Positions 1 to 8,652 of a stretch of DNA of 64,000 nucleotides are shown here, piece after piece. Origin of the DNA: Exiguobacterium acetylicum (GTDB taxonomy: Bacteria; Bacillota; Bacilli; Exiguobacteriales; Exiguobacteriaceae); the NCBI RefSeq assembly GCF_022170825.1, contig NZ_CP081879.1:120469-184468 (forward strand), written 5' to 3'. Position 1 is the stretch's first letter; each line of letters opens with the position of its first letter. The position numbers and the translations under genes were made by a program. The notes beneath the pieces were generated by a model. That model did not search any database, had not been told where the DNA came from, and saw nothing but the letters and a program-made list of their open reading frames with translations.

Positions 1-166
1 CTTCGGCGTCCGTCCCTTTCCACGTCCCGACGGTGATCTCCTTACCCTTGAGCTTAGATGGATCAGAAGCGACCTGCGCCTCCTCTTCTCCGCCGCCGCA
101 CGCGGCCGTAAGGACAAGTCCGGATAGCATGAGAACAGATAATGGTTTAGATAATTTCACATTCAT
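1..166 (-). CDS. Sugar ABC transporter substrate-binding lipoprotein (N-terminal part only)
   Basis: Only the first 55 codons lie in the window; the rest runs off the left edge. The ATG at 166 follows GGAGGAAATT. A hydrophobic signal segment ends in a lipobox, LTAAC, so the mature protein would be a lipid-anchored surface protein. After an acidic linker comes ITVGTWKG, the usual first strand of family 1 solute-binding proteins. It is divergent from the LacI-type gene and shares its operator region, which suggests it is the binding protein of the importer that feeds the GH65 and GH32 enzymes. The exact sugar cannot be told. The family is inferred from a short stretch. Confidence 0.7.
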   Translation of the reverse strand, partial: MNVKLSKPLSVLMLSGLVLTAACGGGEEEAQVASDPSKLKGKEITVGTWKGTDAE

Positions 167-240
167 CGATAATTTCCTCCCTATGGATGATAAAACTCGA
201 AATCAAGTAACCGCTTTCAACTCGCAATTCGATTTTATAC

Positions 241-254
241 CCGAAACGTTTCGG
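241..254. promoter_or_regulatory. LacI-family operator palindrome
   Basis: CCGAAACGTTTCGG is a perfect 14-base palindrome between the divergent binding-protein and LacI genes. The identical sequence recurs at 2218-2231 ahead of the GH65 gene. It has the central CG and A/T flanks typical of LacI/CcpA-family operators. The repressor encoded at 396 is the obvious candidate to bind it. Confidence 0.75.
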
Positions 255-395
255 AAATCAAGAACTTTTTTGAATATGACTGAAAACACTACCATTTCGT
301 TGTTTACAAGTGATTCAGTTACAGAATAGAATATACATACTTACACATGTGAAGACGTTTTTCCGTAACGTTTTCATAAAAAGGAGTGTACCATC

Positions 396-1412
396 ATGGC
401 AACATTAAAAGACGTCTCCAAGGCATCCGGCTTCTCTGTTACGACCGTATCCCGTGCTCTGAACGGATATGACGACGTGAATAAGGAGACGCGAGACAAG
501 ATCATGAGTGTGGCAAAGGAGCTCGGATACAGCCCGAACATCCTCGCCCGTAGCCTAGTCAAGAAACAGTCGAAGACCATCGGATTTCTCGTCACCGACC
601 TGAAACGAGAGAGTGTCAAAGATAATTTCATGTTCGAGACGCTTTGTGGTGTGTCGGACGAACTATCCGACCTCGATTATGAATTCGTCCTCCTGTCGAC
701 GACGACCTCGAAACAAAAGAACAAGACCTACGGACAGATGTGCGCCGAACGTCAACTCGACGGCGTCGTGATCCAGGGTCTGAAACGGGACGACCCGTAC
801 TTACTTGAGGCGATCGAAAGCACGGTTCCTTGCGTCCTCGTCGACATTCCGGTAGAAGGCGTGAACACGGGTTATGTGACCTCGAACCAATTAGAGAGCG
901 CGAAGCAGGCCGTCCGTTACCTGATCCGACTCGGGCATCGACATATCGCTTTCATGAATGGAGCCACTCACGCCTACGTCTCCATGGTGCGACATGATGC
1001 CTATCGTCAAGTCCTACAGGAGAGCGAGATTGACTTCCGGGAGGACTACGTGCTGAATGGAGACTTCGAAGAACTCGCATCAAAGGATGTCGCGCTTCCC
1101 TTCTTGTTGAACCACCCTGAGGTGACTGCGATTTTCTGCGCTTCCGACGTCATGGCGTTAGGAGTGATACAAGCCACGCGGGAACTAGGGCTCAACGTCC
1201 CCGAAGACTTATCGATCATCGGTTTCGATAACATCTTGCTGTCCCAATACGTCTCCCCCCCACTGACGACGGTCGGACAACAACCCTACGAGATGGGACG
1301 TAAGGCCGCGTCGATGATCGTCCAGATCGTCGAAGGACAGGAAGCTCCGCATGAAGCATTCGTGAATAATCAGCTGATCCTACGGGAGTCAGTCGCAAAA
1401 AATCGGCGATGA
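396..1412 (+). CDS. LacI-family transcriptional repressor
   Basis: This 338-residue protein begins with the classical LacI helix-turn-helix (residues 3-25, including VTTVSRALNG), followed by the hinge and a periplasmic-binding-protein-like effector domain. The effector domain shows IAFMNG near residue 185 and a conserved IIGFDN segment near 272. The ATG has an AAGGAG site nine bases upstream. It sits between a sugar-binding protein gene and the DUF1189/GH65/GH32 genes, so it most likely represses these until an oligosaccharide or its product binds. An imperfect AACGTT site at 367-372 lies just ahead of its own start, consistent with autoregulation. It resembles the maltodextrin regulators of Bacillus, but the effector is not proven. 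Confidence 0.92.
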   Translation: MATLKDVSKASGFSVTTVSRALNGYDDVNKETRDKIMSVAKELGYSPNILARSLVKKQSKTIGFLVTDLKRESVKDNFMFETLCGVSDELSDLDYEFVLLSTTTSKQKNKTYGQMCAERQLDGVVIQGLKRDDPYLLEAIESTVPCVLVDIPVEGVNTGYVTSNQLESAKQAVRYLIRLGHRHIAFMNGATHAYVSMVRHDAYRQVLQESEIDFREDYVLNGDFEELASKDVALPFLLNHPEVTAIFCASDVMALGVIQATRELGLNVPEDLSIIGFDNILLSQYVSPPLTTVGQQPYEMGRKAASMIVQIVEGQEAPHEAFVNNQLILRESVAKNRR

Positions 1413-1431
1413 TCACTCATCGCCGATTTTT
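1398..1431. terminator. Bidirectional terminator between LacI gene and DUF1189 gene
   Basis: A 13-base stem (AAAAATCGGCGAT with its exact complement) has an 8-base loop and overlaps the stop codons of the two convergent genes. The A-rich left side and T-rich right side let it work in both directions. Confidence 0.85.
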
Positions 1432-2126
1432 CGTATCGTCATGAAGGCGAAGATGCCGACAGTCGCCCAGTATAAGACGGATAGCATGGGGACGGTGATC
1501 GGTAGCAACGTGATGGCCGTGCGCACGACCAATGGTGCCGTGATGCCATATGCCGTTATCGTCCATGCTTCTTTGTATCGAATCGGGACGAATCGACGGA
1601 AGCTAAGACCGGCGAGTGCTAGAAGCGAGATGACGACAAGGTGGATCACGATGTCGATCATAATGGCACCGTAGATATAAAGCGGATAGAACCACTTCAA
1701 ATCTTCAAGGATCGTCGCTACATCTCGATTCGTCAATTCAGATTTCCCCAGAAAACGAAGCAAGCTACTATATTCTCTCGATTCCGTCGAAACCCCACTC
1801 CTCTTCAACTCCCATCCCGCATCAGCGAGCAAGAGGGTTTGCGAAGCGTTCGTCTTCCGTTCCTTCCCTACCATCACCGTCAGGTCCAATGTCTCCAAGT
1901 CAAAGCTGAACGGCTTTTCGTAACGGATTCCTTGCTTCGTCACTGCGAATGCAGGTAAGTCTGTTACGGATATGCTCGATTGGTTGACCCATTTCAGGCC
2001 GAATACGAGTGCGTTTGCCACTAATACCGCGATAAGCACGTAGAAAATGGATTTCCAAATCGATTGTCGTCTCCATGCTTGGACTTTTTCGAATTGAAAC
2101 CCTAGACTAGCCATCATTTGCTCCAT
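1413..2126 (-). CDS. DUF1189 family membrane protein (YvdJ-like)
   Basis: This 237-residue protein has one membrane segment near residues 25-48, a soluble region of about 100 residues, and three more hydrophobic segments (about 150-175, 190-212 and 215-232). That is the usual arrangement of DUF1189 proteins. Members such as B. subtilis YvdJ are encoded inside maltodextrin-uptake operons, and their biochemical role is unknown. Here the gene lies beside a LacI regulator and a GH65 gene, matching that context. Its promoter region at 2141-2160 carries an AAACGTTT core like the operators nearby, so it probably belongs to the same regulon. Confidence 0.8.
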   Translation of the reverse strand: MEQMMASLGFQFEKVQAWRRQSIWKSIFYVLIAVLVANALVFGLKWVNQSSISVTDLPAFAVTKQGIRYEKPFSFDLETLDLTVMVGKERKTNASQTLLLADAGWELKRSGVSTESREYSSLLRFLGKSELTNRDVATILEDLKWFYPLYIYGAIMIDIVIHLVVISLLALAGLSFRRFVPIRYKEAWTITAYGITAPLVVRTAITLLPITVPMLSVLYWATVGIFAFMTIRKIGDE

Positions 2127-2140
2127 ATCAGACCTCTTTC

Positions 2141-2262
2141 CTAAAACGTTTCTGATACCATTTAATCACGTTTTTTGAGGTGTGGAAAGAAAATTCGAGA
2201 AAAATGGTGTTGAATAACCGAAACGTTTCGGATAGAATGGGGTCGAATAAAGAAAGCGCTTT
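2141..2262. promoter_or_regulatory. Divergent control region with LacI- and cre-like operators
   Basis: Three dyad sites lie between the divergent DUF1189 and GH65 genes: AAACGTTT at 2144-2151, the perfect CCGAAACGTTTCGG at 2218-2231, and AAAGCGCTTT at 2253-2262. The last has the centre of a CcpA catabolite-response element. Specific induction and carbon-catabolite repression of the GH65-GH32 operon are the likely outcome. Confidence 0.65.
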
Positions 2263-2282
2263 ATCACACGGGAGGGTACAAG

Positions 2283-4637
2283 GTGACGAATACATTGATG
2301 AACTATACGACTGGTACTGGAGAGCTACAGGAATGGCTCGTCGCAGAAGAGGGGTTCCGCACGAGTTGGCTTGGTAAGGGGGAGACGGTTTTCTCGCTCG
2401 GAAACGGCTACATGGGACTTCGTTCAGTGACGGAGGAACACTATGCCAATGAGCAGCGGAATCTTTTTGTTGCGGGTACGTTCAATAAGTTCGCCCAGAA
2501 TGAAGTGACAGAACTTCCGAATGCGGCGGATATATTGTGGATGGAGTTCACGTTGGACGGCGTTCGATTCGACCTGACACAAGGGACTATCCTCGCGTAC
2601 GGCCGTACATTGAACTTGAAACATGCCGAACTCGTACGGGAAGTGACATGGCAGAGTCCTGACGGGAAGGTCTATGATCTGGTTTTCCGTCGCTTCGTAT
2701 CGATGGCTGACCTACATGTCATCGTCCAACGTGTCAGCATCACCCCTAGACAAGACAGCACATTGGCGATGACATCCGGCATCAACGGACAGATGACGAA
2801 CAGTGGTGTCCAACACTTCTTGGAAGGTGATAAGCGTCTCTATGACGGACGACTCATGCAACAGTTACAGACGACGACGGAATCTGGTATCGATTTTGCG
2901 TTCCATAGCGTCCATCGTTTCAGTCAAGATGGCCAGTTCGAACCGAAATCCATCATCAAGATGGATCGTCGTCAAATCTTCTTCGATTATTCGGACATCC
3001 GTATCCCGACCGAGAAGACCCTGACGATCGAGAAATATTCGACCGTCTTCACTTCTCGCGATAACGATGTAATGATTGAGACGAGAGAAGAACTGGCTAA
3101 CCTCGCACTGAACGCGACACGTGAGATCGAAGCTAGAGGATATGAAGAGTTGTTCGACGATCATGTCAAGGCATGGGACGAACTGGTCTGGTCGCATGCG
3201 CCGATCACGGTCGAGTCCGAATCCATGTTCGATCAGCTGGCCGTCCGTTTCGCACAGTATCATCTAGCCGTCATGACGCCGAAACACGATAACCGGATGA
3301 ACGTCGCGGCAAAAGGATTGTCAGGTGAAGGCTACAAGGGCCATACGTTCTGGGATACAGAAATCTTCATCCTGCCTTATTACACGTATACGAATCCGAA
3401 AATCGCACGTAGCCTACTCGAATATCGTTACCTGTCCTTGCCAGGAGCACACCAGAAGGCGAAGGAGAACGGATACGAGGGAGCCATGTTCCCGTGGGAA
3501 TCGGCATGGCTCGATGACGGCGAAGTGACACCTGTCTGGGGAGCTGCTGACATCGTGACGGGTGAAGCGACCAAGATTTGGTCAGGGTTCATCGAACAGC
3601 ACATCACGTCCGATATCGCATTCGCAGCATGGCAATATTATCACGTCACGGGCGACCAAGATTTCATGGATCGCTTCGGATACGAATTGCTCATCGATAC
3701 AGCAAAGTTCTGGGCGAGTCGACTCGAATGGAATGAAGAAAACGGACGGTATGAGATCAATCAGGTCGTCGGCCCGGATGAGTACAAGGAACACGTCGAT
3801 AACAATGCGTTCACGAACTACACGGCGCATTGGAACATCCAGACGGCGATCCAATATATAGAGTTACTCCGTAGCGAGAAGCCTGAACTGTATGGGCAGT
3901 TGGACGAGAAGCTTGAACTAGATAAGGCTCAGGAGCGTTTCCGCCACGTGCTCGAGTTGATCTACTTGCCACAAGTCCGTGAGGATGGCGTCTTGCCACA
4001 GGACGATACGTATCTGGAGAAAGAGATCATCGACCTGACGAAGTATAAGAATCAGCAGAACGTCGGTTCGATGTTCTATGACTACAACCTGGAACAAGTG
4101 AACGAGATCCAAGTCTCGAAACAGGCAGACGTCATGATTTTGATGTATTTGCTCGAGGACCTGTTCACGGCTGACGTCAAGCGTGCCAACTGGGAGTATT
4201 ATGAGCCGAAGACCTTACACGATTCGTCACTCTCCCTTTCGACGCACAGCGTGCTTGCATCGGATCTCGGTAATCAAGAACTTGCGTACGACTTGTTCCG
4301 CCGCGCATCGGAGATCGACCTCGGACCGAACATGAAGACGTCGGACGCCGGGATCCACGCGGCATCGCTTGGCGGCATCTGGCAAGCAGTCGTCAATGGT
4401 TTCGGTGGTGTCCGGATGACCGGTGGCAAGTTGCGTATCTCACCGATGTTACCGAAGGCATGGAGTAGTCTCAACTTTTCGATAAACTGGAAGAATGAGA
4501 CGCTCGACGTCCATGCATCCCGAAATCAAGTCATCATCACGCGACGGACACCTACGCTCGAGCCACTCGTCGTCGAGGTCTACGGAGAATCCCGTGAAAT
4601 CGAAGAGACGTTCACGAGTGAAGTCTTGTCCGTATGA
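2283..4637 (+). CDS. GH65 glycoside phosphorylase (maltose phosphorylase type)
   Basis: This 784-residue cytoplasmic enzyme has the full GH65 architecture: an N-terminal beta-sandwich, a helical linker, an alpha/alpha barrel and a C-terminal beta cap. The motif GPDEYKEHVDNN places the general-acid glutamate at about residue 500, and KQADVM near 613 belongs to the phosphate-binding site. Such enzymes split an alpha-glucosyl disaccharide with phosphate, giving beta-glucose 1-phosphate and a free sugar. Maltose is the commonest substrate, but trehalose, nigerose, kojibiose and others occur in the family and cannot be separated by eye. The GTG start follows GGAGGG. It overlaps the GH32 gene by four bases, so the two are translationally coupled. 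Confidence 0.88.
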   Translation: MTNTLMNYTTGTGELQEWLVAEEGFRTSWLGKGETVFSLGNGYMGLRSVTEEHYANEQRNLFVAGTFNKFAQNEVTELPNAADILWMEFTLDGVRFDLTQGTILAYGRTLNLKHAELVREVTWQSPDGKVYDLVFRRFVSMADLHVIVQRVSITPRQDSTLAMTSGINGQMTNSGVQHFLEGDKRLYDGRLMQQLQTTTESGIDFAFHSVHRFSQDGQFEPKSIIKMDRRQIFFDYSDIRIPTEKTLTIEKYSTVFTSRDNDVMIETREELANLALNATREIEARGYEELFDDHVKAWDELVWSHAPITVESESMFDQLAVRFAQYHLAVMTPKHDNRMNVAAKGLSGEGYKGHTFWDTEIFILPYYTYTNPKIARSLLEYRYLSLPGAHQKAKENGYEGAMFPWESAWLDDGEVTPVWGAADIVTGEATKIWSGFIEQHITSDIAFAAWQYYHVTGDQDFMDRFGYELLIDTAKFWASRLEWNEENGRYEINQVVGPDEYKEHVDNNAFTNYTAHWNIQTAIQYIELLRSEKPELYGQLDEKLELDKAQERFRHVLELIYLPQVREDGVLPQDDTYLEKEIIDLTKYKNQQNVGSMFYDYNLEQVNEIQVSKQADVMILMYLLEDLFTADVKRANWEYYEPKTLHDSSLSLSTHSVLASDLGNQELAYDLFRRASEIDLGPNMKTSDAGIHAASLGGIWQAVVNGFGGVRMTGGKLRISPMLPKAWSSLNFSINWKNETLDVHASRNQVIITRRTPTLEPLVVEVYGESREIEETFTSEVLSV

Positions 4638-5923
4638 GCTACCGTCCGCACTATCATTTCGCCCCGCCATTCGGTTGGATGAACGATCCGAATGGGCTAT
4701 GTCAATTGGACGGCGTCTATCATATGTTCTATCAGTATCATCCGTTCGGTGTCGAATGGGATGACATGCACTGGGGACATGCTACATCGACCGACCTCAT
4801 CCATTGGGAGAACAAACCGATCGCTTTGCGTCCGGATCAGGACTATGACCGCGACGGTGTCTTCTCCGGTAGTGCGTTGGTGAAGGACGGTGTCCTACAT
4901 CTCTTCTATACAGGCAACACTTGGCTTGATGAGAAGAAAGAGGCGCTACATCAAGTGCAGTGCCTCGCGACATCCGTGGATGGAAAGGTGTTCAAAAAAG
5001 ATGATAGGAATCCTCTCATCTCCGAAATCCCACGACACGGGAGTGCGCATGTCCGGGATCCGAAGGTATGGGAGAAGGATGGACGCTTCTATATGATACT
5101 CGGCACACGGGATGAAGCTGACGGAAAGGTCGTCCTGTACGCGTCCGATGATGCCCTACACTGGACCGAACGCGGCGTCATCGCCGGCGAGACTGGACGT
5201 CACGGTTGGATGTGGGAGTGTCCTGACATATTCTCGCTCGACGGTCAAGATATCTTGTTGCTCTCACCGCAAGGCATGGAGCCTGACGATGACCGATATC
5301 ATAACCTTCATCAATGTGGATATTTCATAGGGACGCTTGATCTCGATGCACCTAGTTTCAATCATGGCGCATTCACTGAGCTCGACTATGGACATGATTT
5401 CTATGCTGCGCAGACATTTTGTGATGAGCGCGGACGACGGATTTTGATAGGATGGAACGCGATGTGGGAAAGCGACTGCCCAGAGAAAACCGAAGGATGG
5501 GCAAACCAAATGACACTCCCACGCGAACTATCACTTAAAGATGGGTATCTATACTTGAATCCTATCGAAGAAATAGATGGATTGCGAAAAACGAGCCTAC
5601 CTTTGAGAGATTCAGATTTTTCTGGAGTGGCATTCGAGCTTTCTTTTGAGACAGATGGCGATTTTCAGTTCGACTGTTTCGGGGAAGGGGCAGTCTTTTC
5701 GAAGAAAGGTAATGTACTAGCATTATCTCGTTCTCATTATTCTTCAGATGTACGTCGTCTTGAGGCAGACGCAATATCATTTCGAATCTTCGTCGATCGC
5801 TCCTCTATCGAAGTGTTCATTAATGAAGGTCAGTTTGTCTTCTCAAGCAGAGTGTATGGGAAAGATTCTACCGAACATCGACTATCAGGTAATGTCATCA
5901 ATCCGATGCTACATCGTTTTTAA
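4634..5923 (+). CDS. GH32 beta-fructofuranosidase / sucrose-6-phosphate hydrolase
   Basis: This 429-residue enzyme carries all three GH32 signatures: WMNDPNG with nucleophile Asp18, RDP at 141-143 with the transition-state Asp142, and WECPD with acid/base Glu195. A short C-terminal beta-sandwich contains DRSSIEVFIN. There is no signal peptide, so it acts inside the cell on imported or phosphorylated fructosides such as sucrose, sucrose 6-phosphate or short fructans. It is somewhat shorter than typical ScrB enzymes (about 480 residues). Its ATG overlaps the stop of the GH65 gene. No PTS gene is visible, so ABC import of a free oligosaccharide is more likely than a PTS route. Confidence 0.9.
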   Translation: MSYRPHYHFAPPFGWMNDPNGLCQLDGVYHMFYQYHPFGVEWDDMHWGHATSTDLIHWENKPIALRPDQDYDRDGVFSGSALVKDGVLHLFYTGNTWLDEKKEALHQVQCLATSVDGKVFKKDDRNPLISEIPRHGSAHVRDPKVWEKDGRFYMILGTRDEADGKVVLYASDDALHWTERGVIAGETGRHGWMWECPDIFSLDGQDILLLSPQGMEPDDDRYHNLHQCGYFIGTLDLDAPSFNHGAFTELDYGHDFYAAQTFCDERGRRILIGWNAMWESDCPEKTEGWANQMTLPRELSLKDGYLYLNPIEEIDGLRKTSLPLRDSDFSGVAFELSFETDGDFQFDCFGEGAVFSKKGNVLALSRSHYSSDVRRLEADAISFRIFVDRSSIEVFINEGQFVFSSRVYGKDSTEHRLSGNVINPMLHRF

Positions 5924-6009
5924 AAATGCTCTTCGTCGATGATGTCTTCAGGACACGTAATTGGAGCTCGTACGTACTTATCTTATTTTGCTTCAGAAAC
6001 GAAATCAAA

Positions 6010-6058
6010 AACGGCTCGAGACTTTGGCATGCAAAAATCTCGAGCCGTTTCATTTTGG
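6010..6058 (+). terminator. Terminator after the GH65-GH32 operon; rest of the gap is empty
   Basis: AACGGCTCGAGA at 6010-6021 pairs perfectly with TCTCGAGCCGTT at 6038-6049, followed by a T-rich stretch. In the remaining gap up to 6232 there is only a weak stem (6201-6222) that could end the minus-strand gene next to it; nothing else is seen. Confidence 0.75.
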
Positions 6059-6232
6059 TTATATCGATTCGATGTACTCGTATTGAACGGAACTAGAGGA
6101 AAACTGTACTGACACTTAACTGTATTATCGTTACGAAACAGTTATAAGGTTTATTACTTTTTCATTTACAACATACTCACCGGACATTTTATTAATCTTA
6201 GGGCGACTTATGAGTCAGCCCCACTTTTCTAA

Positions 6233-6826
6233 TCATTCCTTATCTAATTTTGATTTATCGTCTTTATTCCGATTGTTATACTTTTCTTTATTTTTCATGG
6301 CTTTTGGAACAATTGGTGATTTTAAAGCACTCACGATTTTTCCAACTGAAGTGTTTTCTTCTTCAGCATTCTTAAGTTCTACCGTACCTTGATTAGTAAT
6401 TGCAGTATGCCAGTCTTCAGATTCTAAATAACGTGTAGCGAACATGTATTGACGACCTTCTTTTAACATTTCATCTTCATTATACAAAACCAAGACATTA
6501 TTTCCTTCCGAATCCTTATCATATCCTCCAAACTGATTAACAATGACTTCTCCTTTTAACTTTCCTTTTAAATTTTTATGCACTTTTACTGAATACTGTG
6601 TTTCTGGTGTTCCATCAAGTCGTTTACTCCCAACTTCTTGGATAACTTCTCCTACAAACACATTTTGAGCAGCACCAACTAAAATTCGATCATCAGAAAA
6701 ATCAGCTACTTCATTTAAATATGCATCAACAATTTTGGCTGGCTTCTTTTCTGATTGGTAATGATCAAATCCATAAACAGTTAGGCCAATAACTGCTGCT
6801 ACAGAACCGATTAAGAATTTTTTCAT
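6233..6826 (-). CDS. Secreted or membrane-anchored hypothetical protein, possible OB-fold partner of the metalloprotease
   Basis: The 197-residue product has an N-terminal signal or anchor segment (residues 3-20) and a lysine-rich, charged tail (from about residue 178). The middle part has alternating strands with the pattern VFVGEVIQEV, YSVKVHKNLKG, VIVNQFGG and GRQYMFATRY. This layout recalls netrin/TIMP-like OB folds, but that is only a visual resemblance. The gene starts 22 bases after the metalloprotease gene with AAGGAGCG upstream, so the two form an operon. A role as inhibitor, chaperone or co-factor of the protease is possible. No function is established. Confidence 0.55.
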   Translation of the reverse strand: MKKFLIGSVAAVIGLTVYGFDHYQSEKKPAKIVDAYLNEVADFSDDRILVGAAQNVFVGEVIQEVGSKRLDGTPETQYSVKVHKNLKGKLKGEVIVNQFGGYDKDSEGNNVLVLYNEDEMLKEGRQYMFATRYLESEDWHTAITNQGTVELKNAEEENTSVGKIVSALKSPIVPKAMKNKEKYNNRNKDDKSKLDKE

Positions 6827-6848
6827 AGTTAACGCTCCTTATATTGGA

Positions 6849-7346
6849 TTAATAGCCCCAAAGAGTTCGATAATCTGACTTATCGTGCGAACCTAAAACT
6901 TCATAACTGTAAAAGCCAGATCTCAACACGTTTCCAGCAAGTCCGTGATGATCTAATCCAAGAGCATGTCCCATTTCATGAAGTGCTGTGTGCTTTCTTT
7001 GAGAACTCGTGAAGTCATAAAAATAATAATCATTGTAGGAGATGACGTCTGCTCCAGTTTGAGGGGAATGACTGCCACTCCAAGTCACATCGCTCCGATC
7101 AACATCTCTAAAAGATAAATCTTCAACAGTTGAAGTAGTGTCTCCTGCGATTTTAATAGTCCCCATCGTATTCCATACACTAATTGAGTGATTTCGTGCT
7201 GTAGTCCATCCAGTTGTACCTTTTGCGGTGCCCCATCTGATTTCTTTCCCATCTACAGAGGAATGTCCTAAGAAATGAGCATCGACATTTGAAGGAAGAA
7301 TAAGTGTAGCTGCTACTACTGATAGTGCAAGTACAGTTTTTCGCAT
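6849..7346 (-). CDS. Secreted matrixin-like zinc metalloprotease
   Basis: The 165-residue protein starts with a cleavable signal peptide (about residues 1-23). It carries the zinc-binding HEMGHALGLDH motif at 123-133, with His123, His127 and His133 as ligands and Glu124 as catalytic base. That is the extended metzincin/M10 matrixin signature. The catalytic domain is very short and there is no obvious propeptide cysteine switch, so activity may be controlled by other means. It would act outside the cell on protein or peptide substrates. It is the first gene of a two-gene operon with the downstream secreted protein. Composition here is AT-rich compared with the flanking GC-richer genes. Confidence 0.85.
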   Translation of the reverse strand: MRKTVLALSVVAATLILPSNVDAHFLGHSSVDGKEIRWGTAKGTTGWTTARNHSISVWNTMGTIKIAGDTTSTVEDLSFRDVDRSDVTWSGSHSPQTGADVISYNDYYFYDFTSSQRKHTALHEMGHALGLDHHGLAGNVLRSGFYSYEVLGSHDKSDYRTLWGY

Positions 7347-7813
7347 GGATTTGCTCCTAAATAAGTTATTTGAATTATCAAGAAATTCATAACTTAATTT
7401 TACATAATATTCAAAATTAATTGAATAGTTCTTAAGTCCTCAGATATCTGTTTATTTACTTAAGCACGTATATTTATACTCATAAAGAGGAGGAAATTCA
7501 AAAAAAGATTTACTTGAATAAAAGTAAAAGAGTAAATATTTTTATCTTTATAGTTTATTTTATCCCATTTGTCTTTTTAAATTCGAAATGAGTTTTTGAG
7601 TTTGGTTTTTTACAATTCTGCTACACATTCAGTATTTTTCAAAACTTATCAGTTCATGCGTCCTTGCCATTAGTTGCTTCGACATCAATCGACAAATGTA
7701 AAACATTTGACATATTAAAATAAGAATTGAATTAACAGAATAATCTGCTATATTCTAACTATCAGCAGGAAGACATTGTCATAAAGTAGTTCTCAAAGGA
7801 AAGGAGCATGTAC
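7347..7813 (+). promoter_or_regulatory. AT-rich gap with promoter for the XRE regulator
   Basis: No gene is seen in this stretch of about 460 bases. A likely promoter is TTGAAT at 7727-7732 and TATATT at 7749-7754, spaced 16 bases. Just upstream lies a dyad, CAAATGT-AAA-ACATTTG (7692-7708), which could be an operator. AAGGAG at 7801-7806 is too close to the ATG at 7808 and suits the ATG at 7814. Confidence 0.45.
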
Positions 7814-8302
7814 ATGTACCGATTCGGAGAGTGGTTACGACGAGAGCGTCTGGAACATGGATGGAGTCAGGTAGAGTTAGCAGAGAAAACGTACGGAGAA
7901 ATCTCGCAGGCGGCAATCAGCGCCTATGAGAGGAATCGTTCGATTCCTTCTATCCTCGATGTTCAAATTCTTGCGACAGCCTGTGAGCAGACGCTAGGAT
8001 CCATCCCTTGGGATGAATTCGACTTCCGGACAGAGAAGAAACGGAACTGGTCGAACCTCAAGCAAGAACGCTTTGATTTAGCGGAACTACCGTTAGCAGA
8101 TTCCGTTCGCACGTTCGACGGCAAGATATACCAGCTACATGGTCGTATTGCGATCGAACAAGAGAGCAAGGAGACACAAGAAATCTCGCAGATCTATTAC
8201 CGGATCCGTACCGTCGTCGGTGAGAATCAGGTCATTGCAAAACGGAAGCATCCGGATGATGAATTGATTCACGTCTCACGCCGTAAACTCGTTCATCAGT
8301 AA
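7814..8302 (+). CDS. XRE-family helix-turn-helix regulator of the conjugation module
   Basis: This protein of 162 residues has an N-terminal XRE/Cro-type DNA-binding domain (about residues 4-60), with SQVELAEKT as first helix of the motif and SQAAISAYERNRS as recognition helix. The C-terminal 100 residues are charged and not recognised. It is the first gene of the GC-richer conjugation region and is transcribed towards the transfer genes. It is a candidate repressor or switch for transfer, in the manner of the immunity repressors of other Gram-positive elements. The start at 7814 is preferred because AAGGAG lies seven bases ahead of it. Confidence 0.8.
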   Translation: MYRFGEWLRRERLEHGWSQVELAEKTYGEISQAAISAYERNRSIPSILDVQILATACEQTLGSIPWDEFDFRTEKKRNWSNLKQERFDLAELPLADSVRTFDGKIYQLHGRIAIEQESKETQEISQIYYRIRTVVGENQVIAKRKHPDDELIHVSRRKLVHQ

Positions 8303-8339
8303 GCCATCTATTTATGGGGATCTACTTATGAAATAACAC

Positions 8340-8640
8340 GAAACAATGAAAAGAGGAATTGATGACCGTAGCAGCATATCGCTAAGGACAGTCCCTCCAA
8401 TCACATATTGGCGTGTCCCTCATGTGTGACCGGATGAGCGGGATATACGCAGAAATGGTTCGGCGAGAGTCGCCTAAAACTCGCCCACAGGTCACGTATT
8501 CGTTGAGGGTCATCGAAAAACCCTAAACAGACATCCGATATCGGATGTCAGAGTTCGTGGGGAAACGTGCTTCAAACCCACCGCCTTGCTTGACTCCGAC
8601 TGTCCTTAAGGATGTGCTGCTGCGCATCGACCTCAAGGAA
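8340..8640 (+). ncRNA. Putative structured leader RNA ahead of the transfer operon
   Basis: The 340 bases between the XRE gene and the first transfer gene are rich in hairpins. Examples are a long stem at 8411-8450 (GCGT/ACGC, TCCC/GGGA and CTCAT/ATGAG nested), GGCGA-GAG-TCGCC at 8462-8474, AGGGT/ACCCT at 8506-8524, the 18-base palindrome ACATCCGATATCGGATGT at 8531-8548, GTGGG/CCCAC at 8557-8581, and GATGTGC-TGCT-GCGCATC at 8611-8628. The density of adjacent stems fits a folded RNA better than chance. I do not recognise an Rfam family in it. It could be a cis-acting attenuator, a trans-acting RNA or part of a transfer origin. Confidence 0.4.
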
Positions 8641-8652
8641 GGAGTGTACGCT

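Noticed and set aside
2865..3263. Long minus-strand open frames inside the GH65 gene (also within VirB4, EssB-like and relaxase genes)
   Set aside because: They mirror GC-rich codon use of the real genes, have no ribosome sites and no recognisable domains.
8540..8600. T-box or other known riboswitch in the leader
   Set aside because: GTGGGGAAACG...CCCACCGCC was compared by memory with the T-box AGGGTGG-ACCGCG core and the SAM-I motif; neither fits.
8545..8652. N-terminal extension of the first transfer gene from ATG 8545
   Set aside because: The ATG lies inside a perfect palindrome without ribosome site, and the extension covers several hairpins; ATG 8653 has GGAAGGAG ahead.
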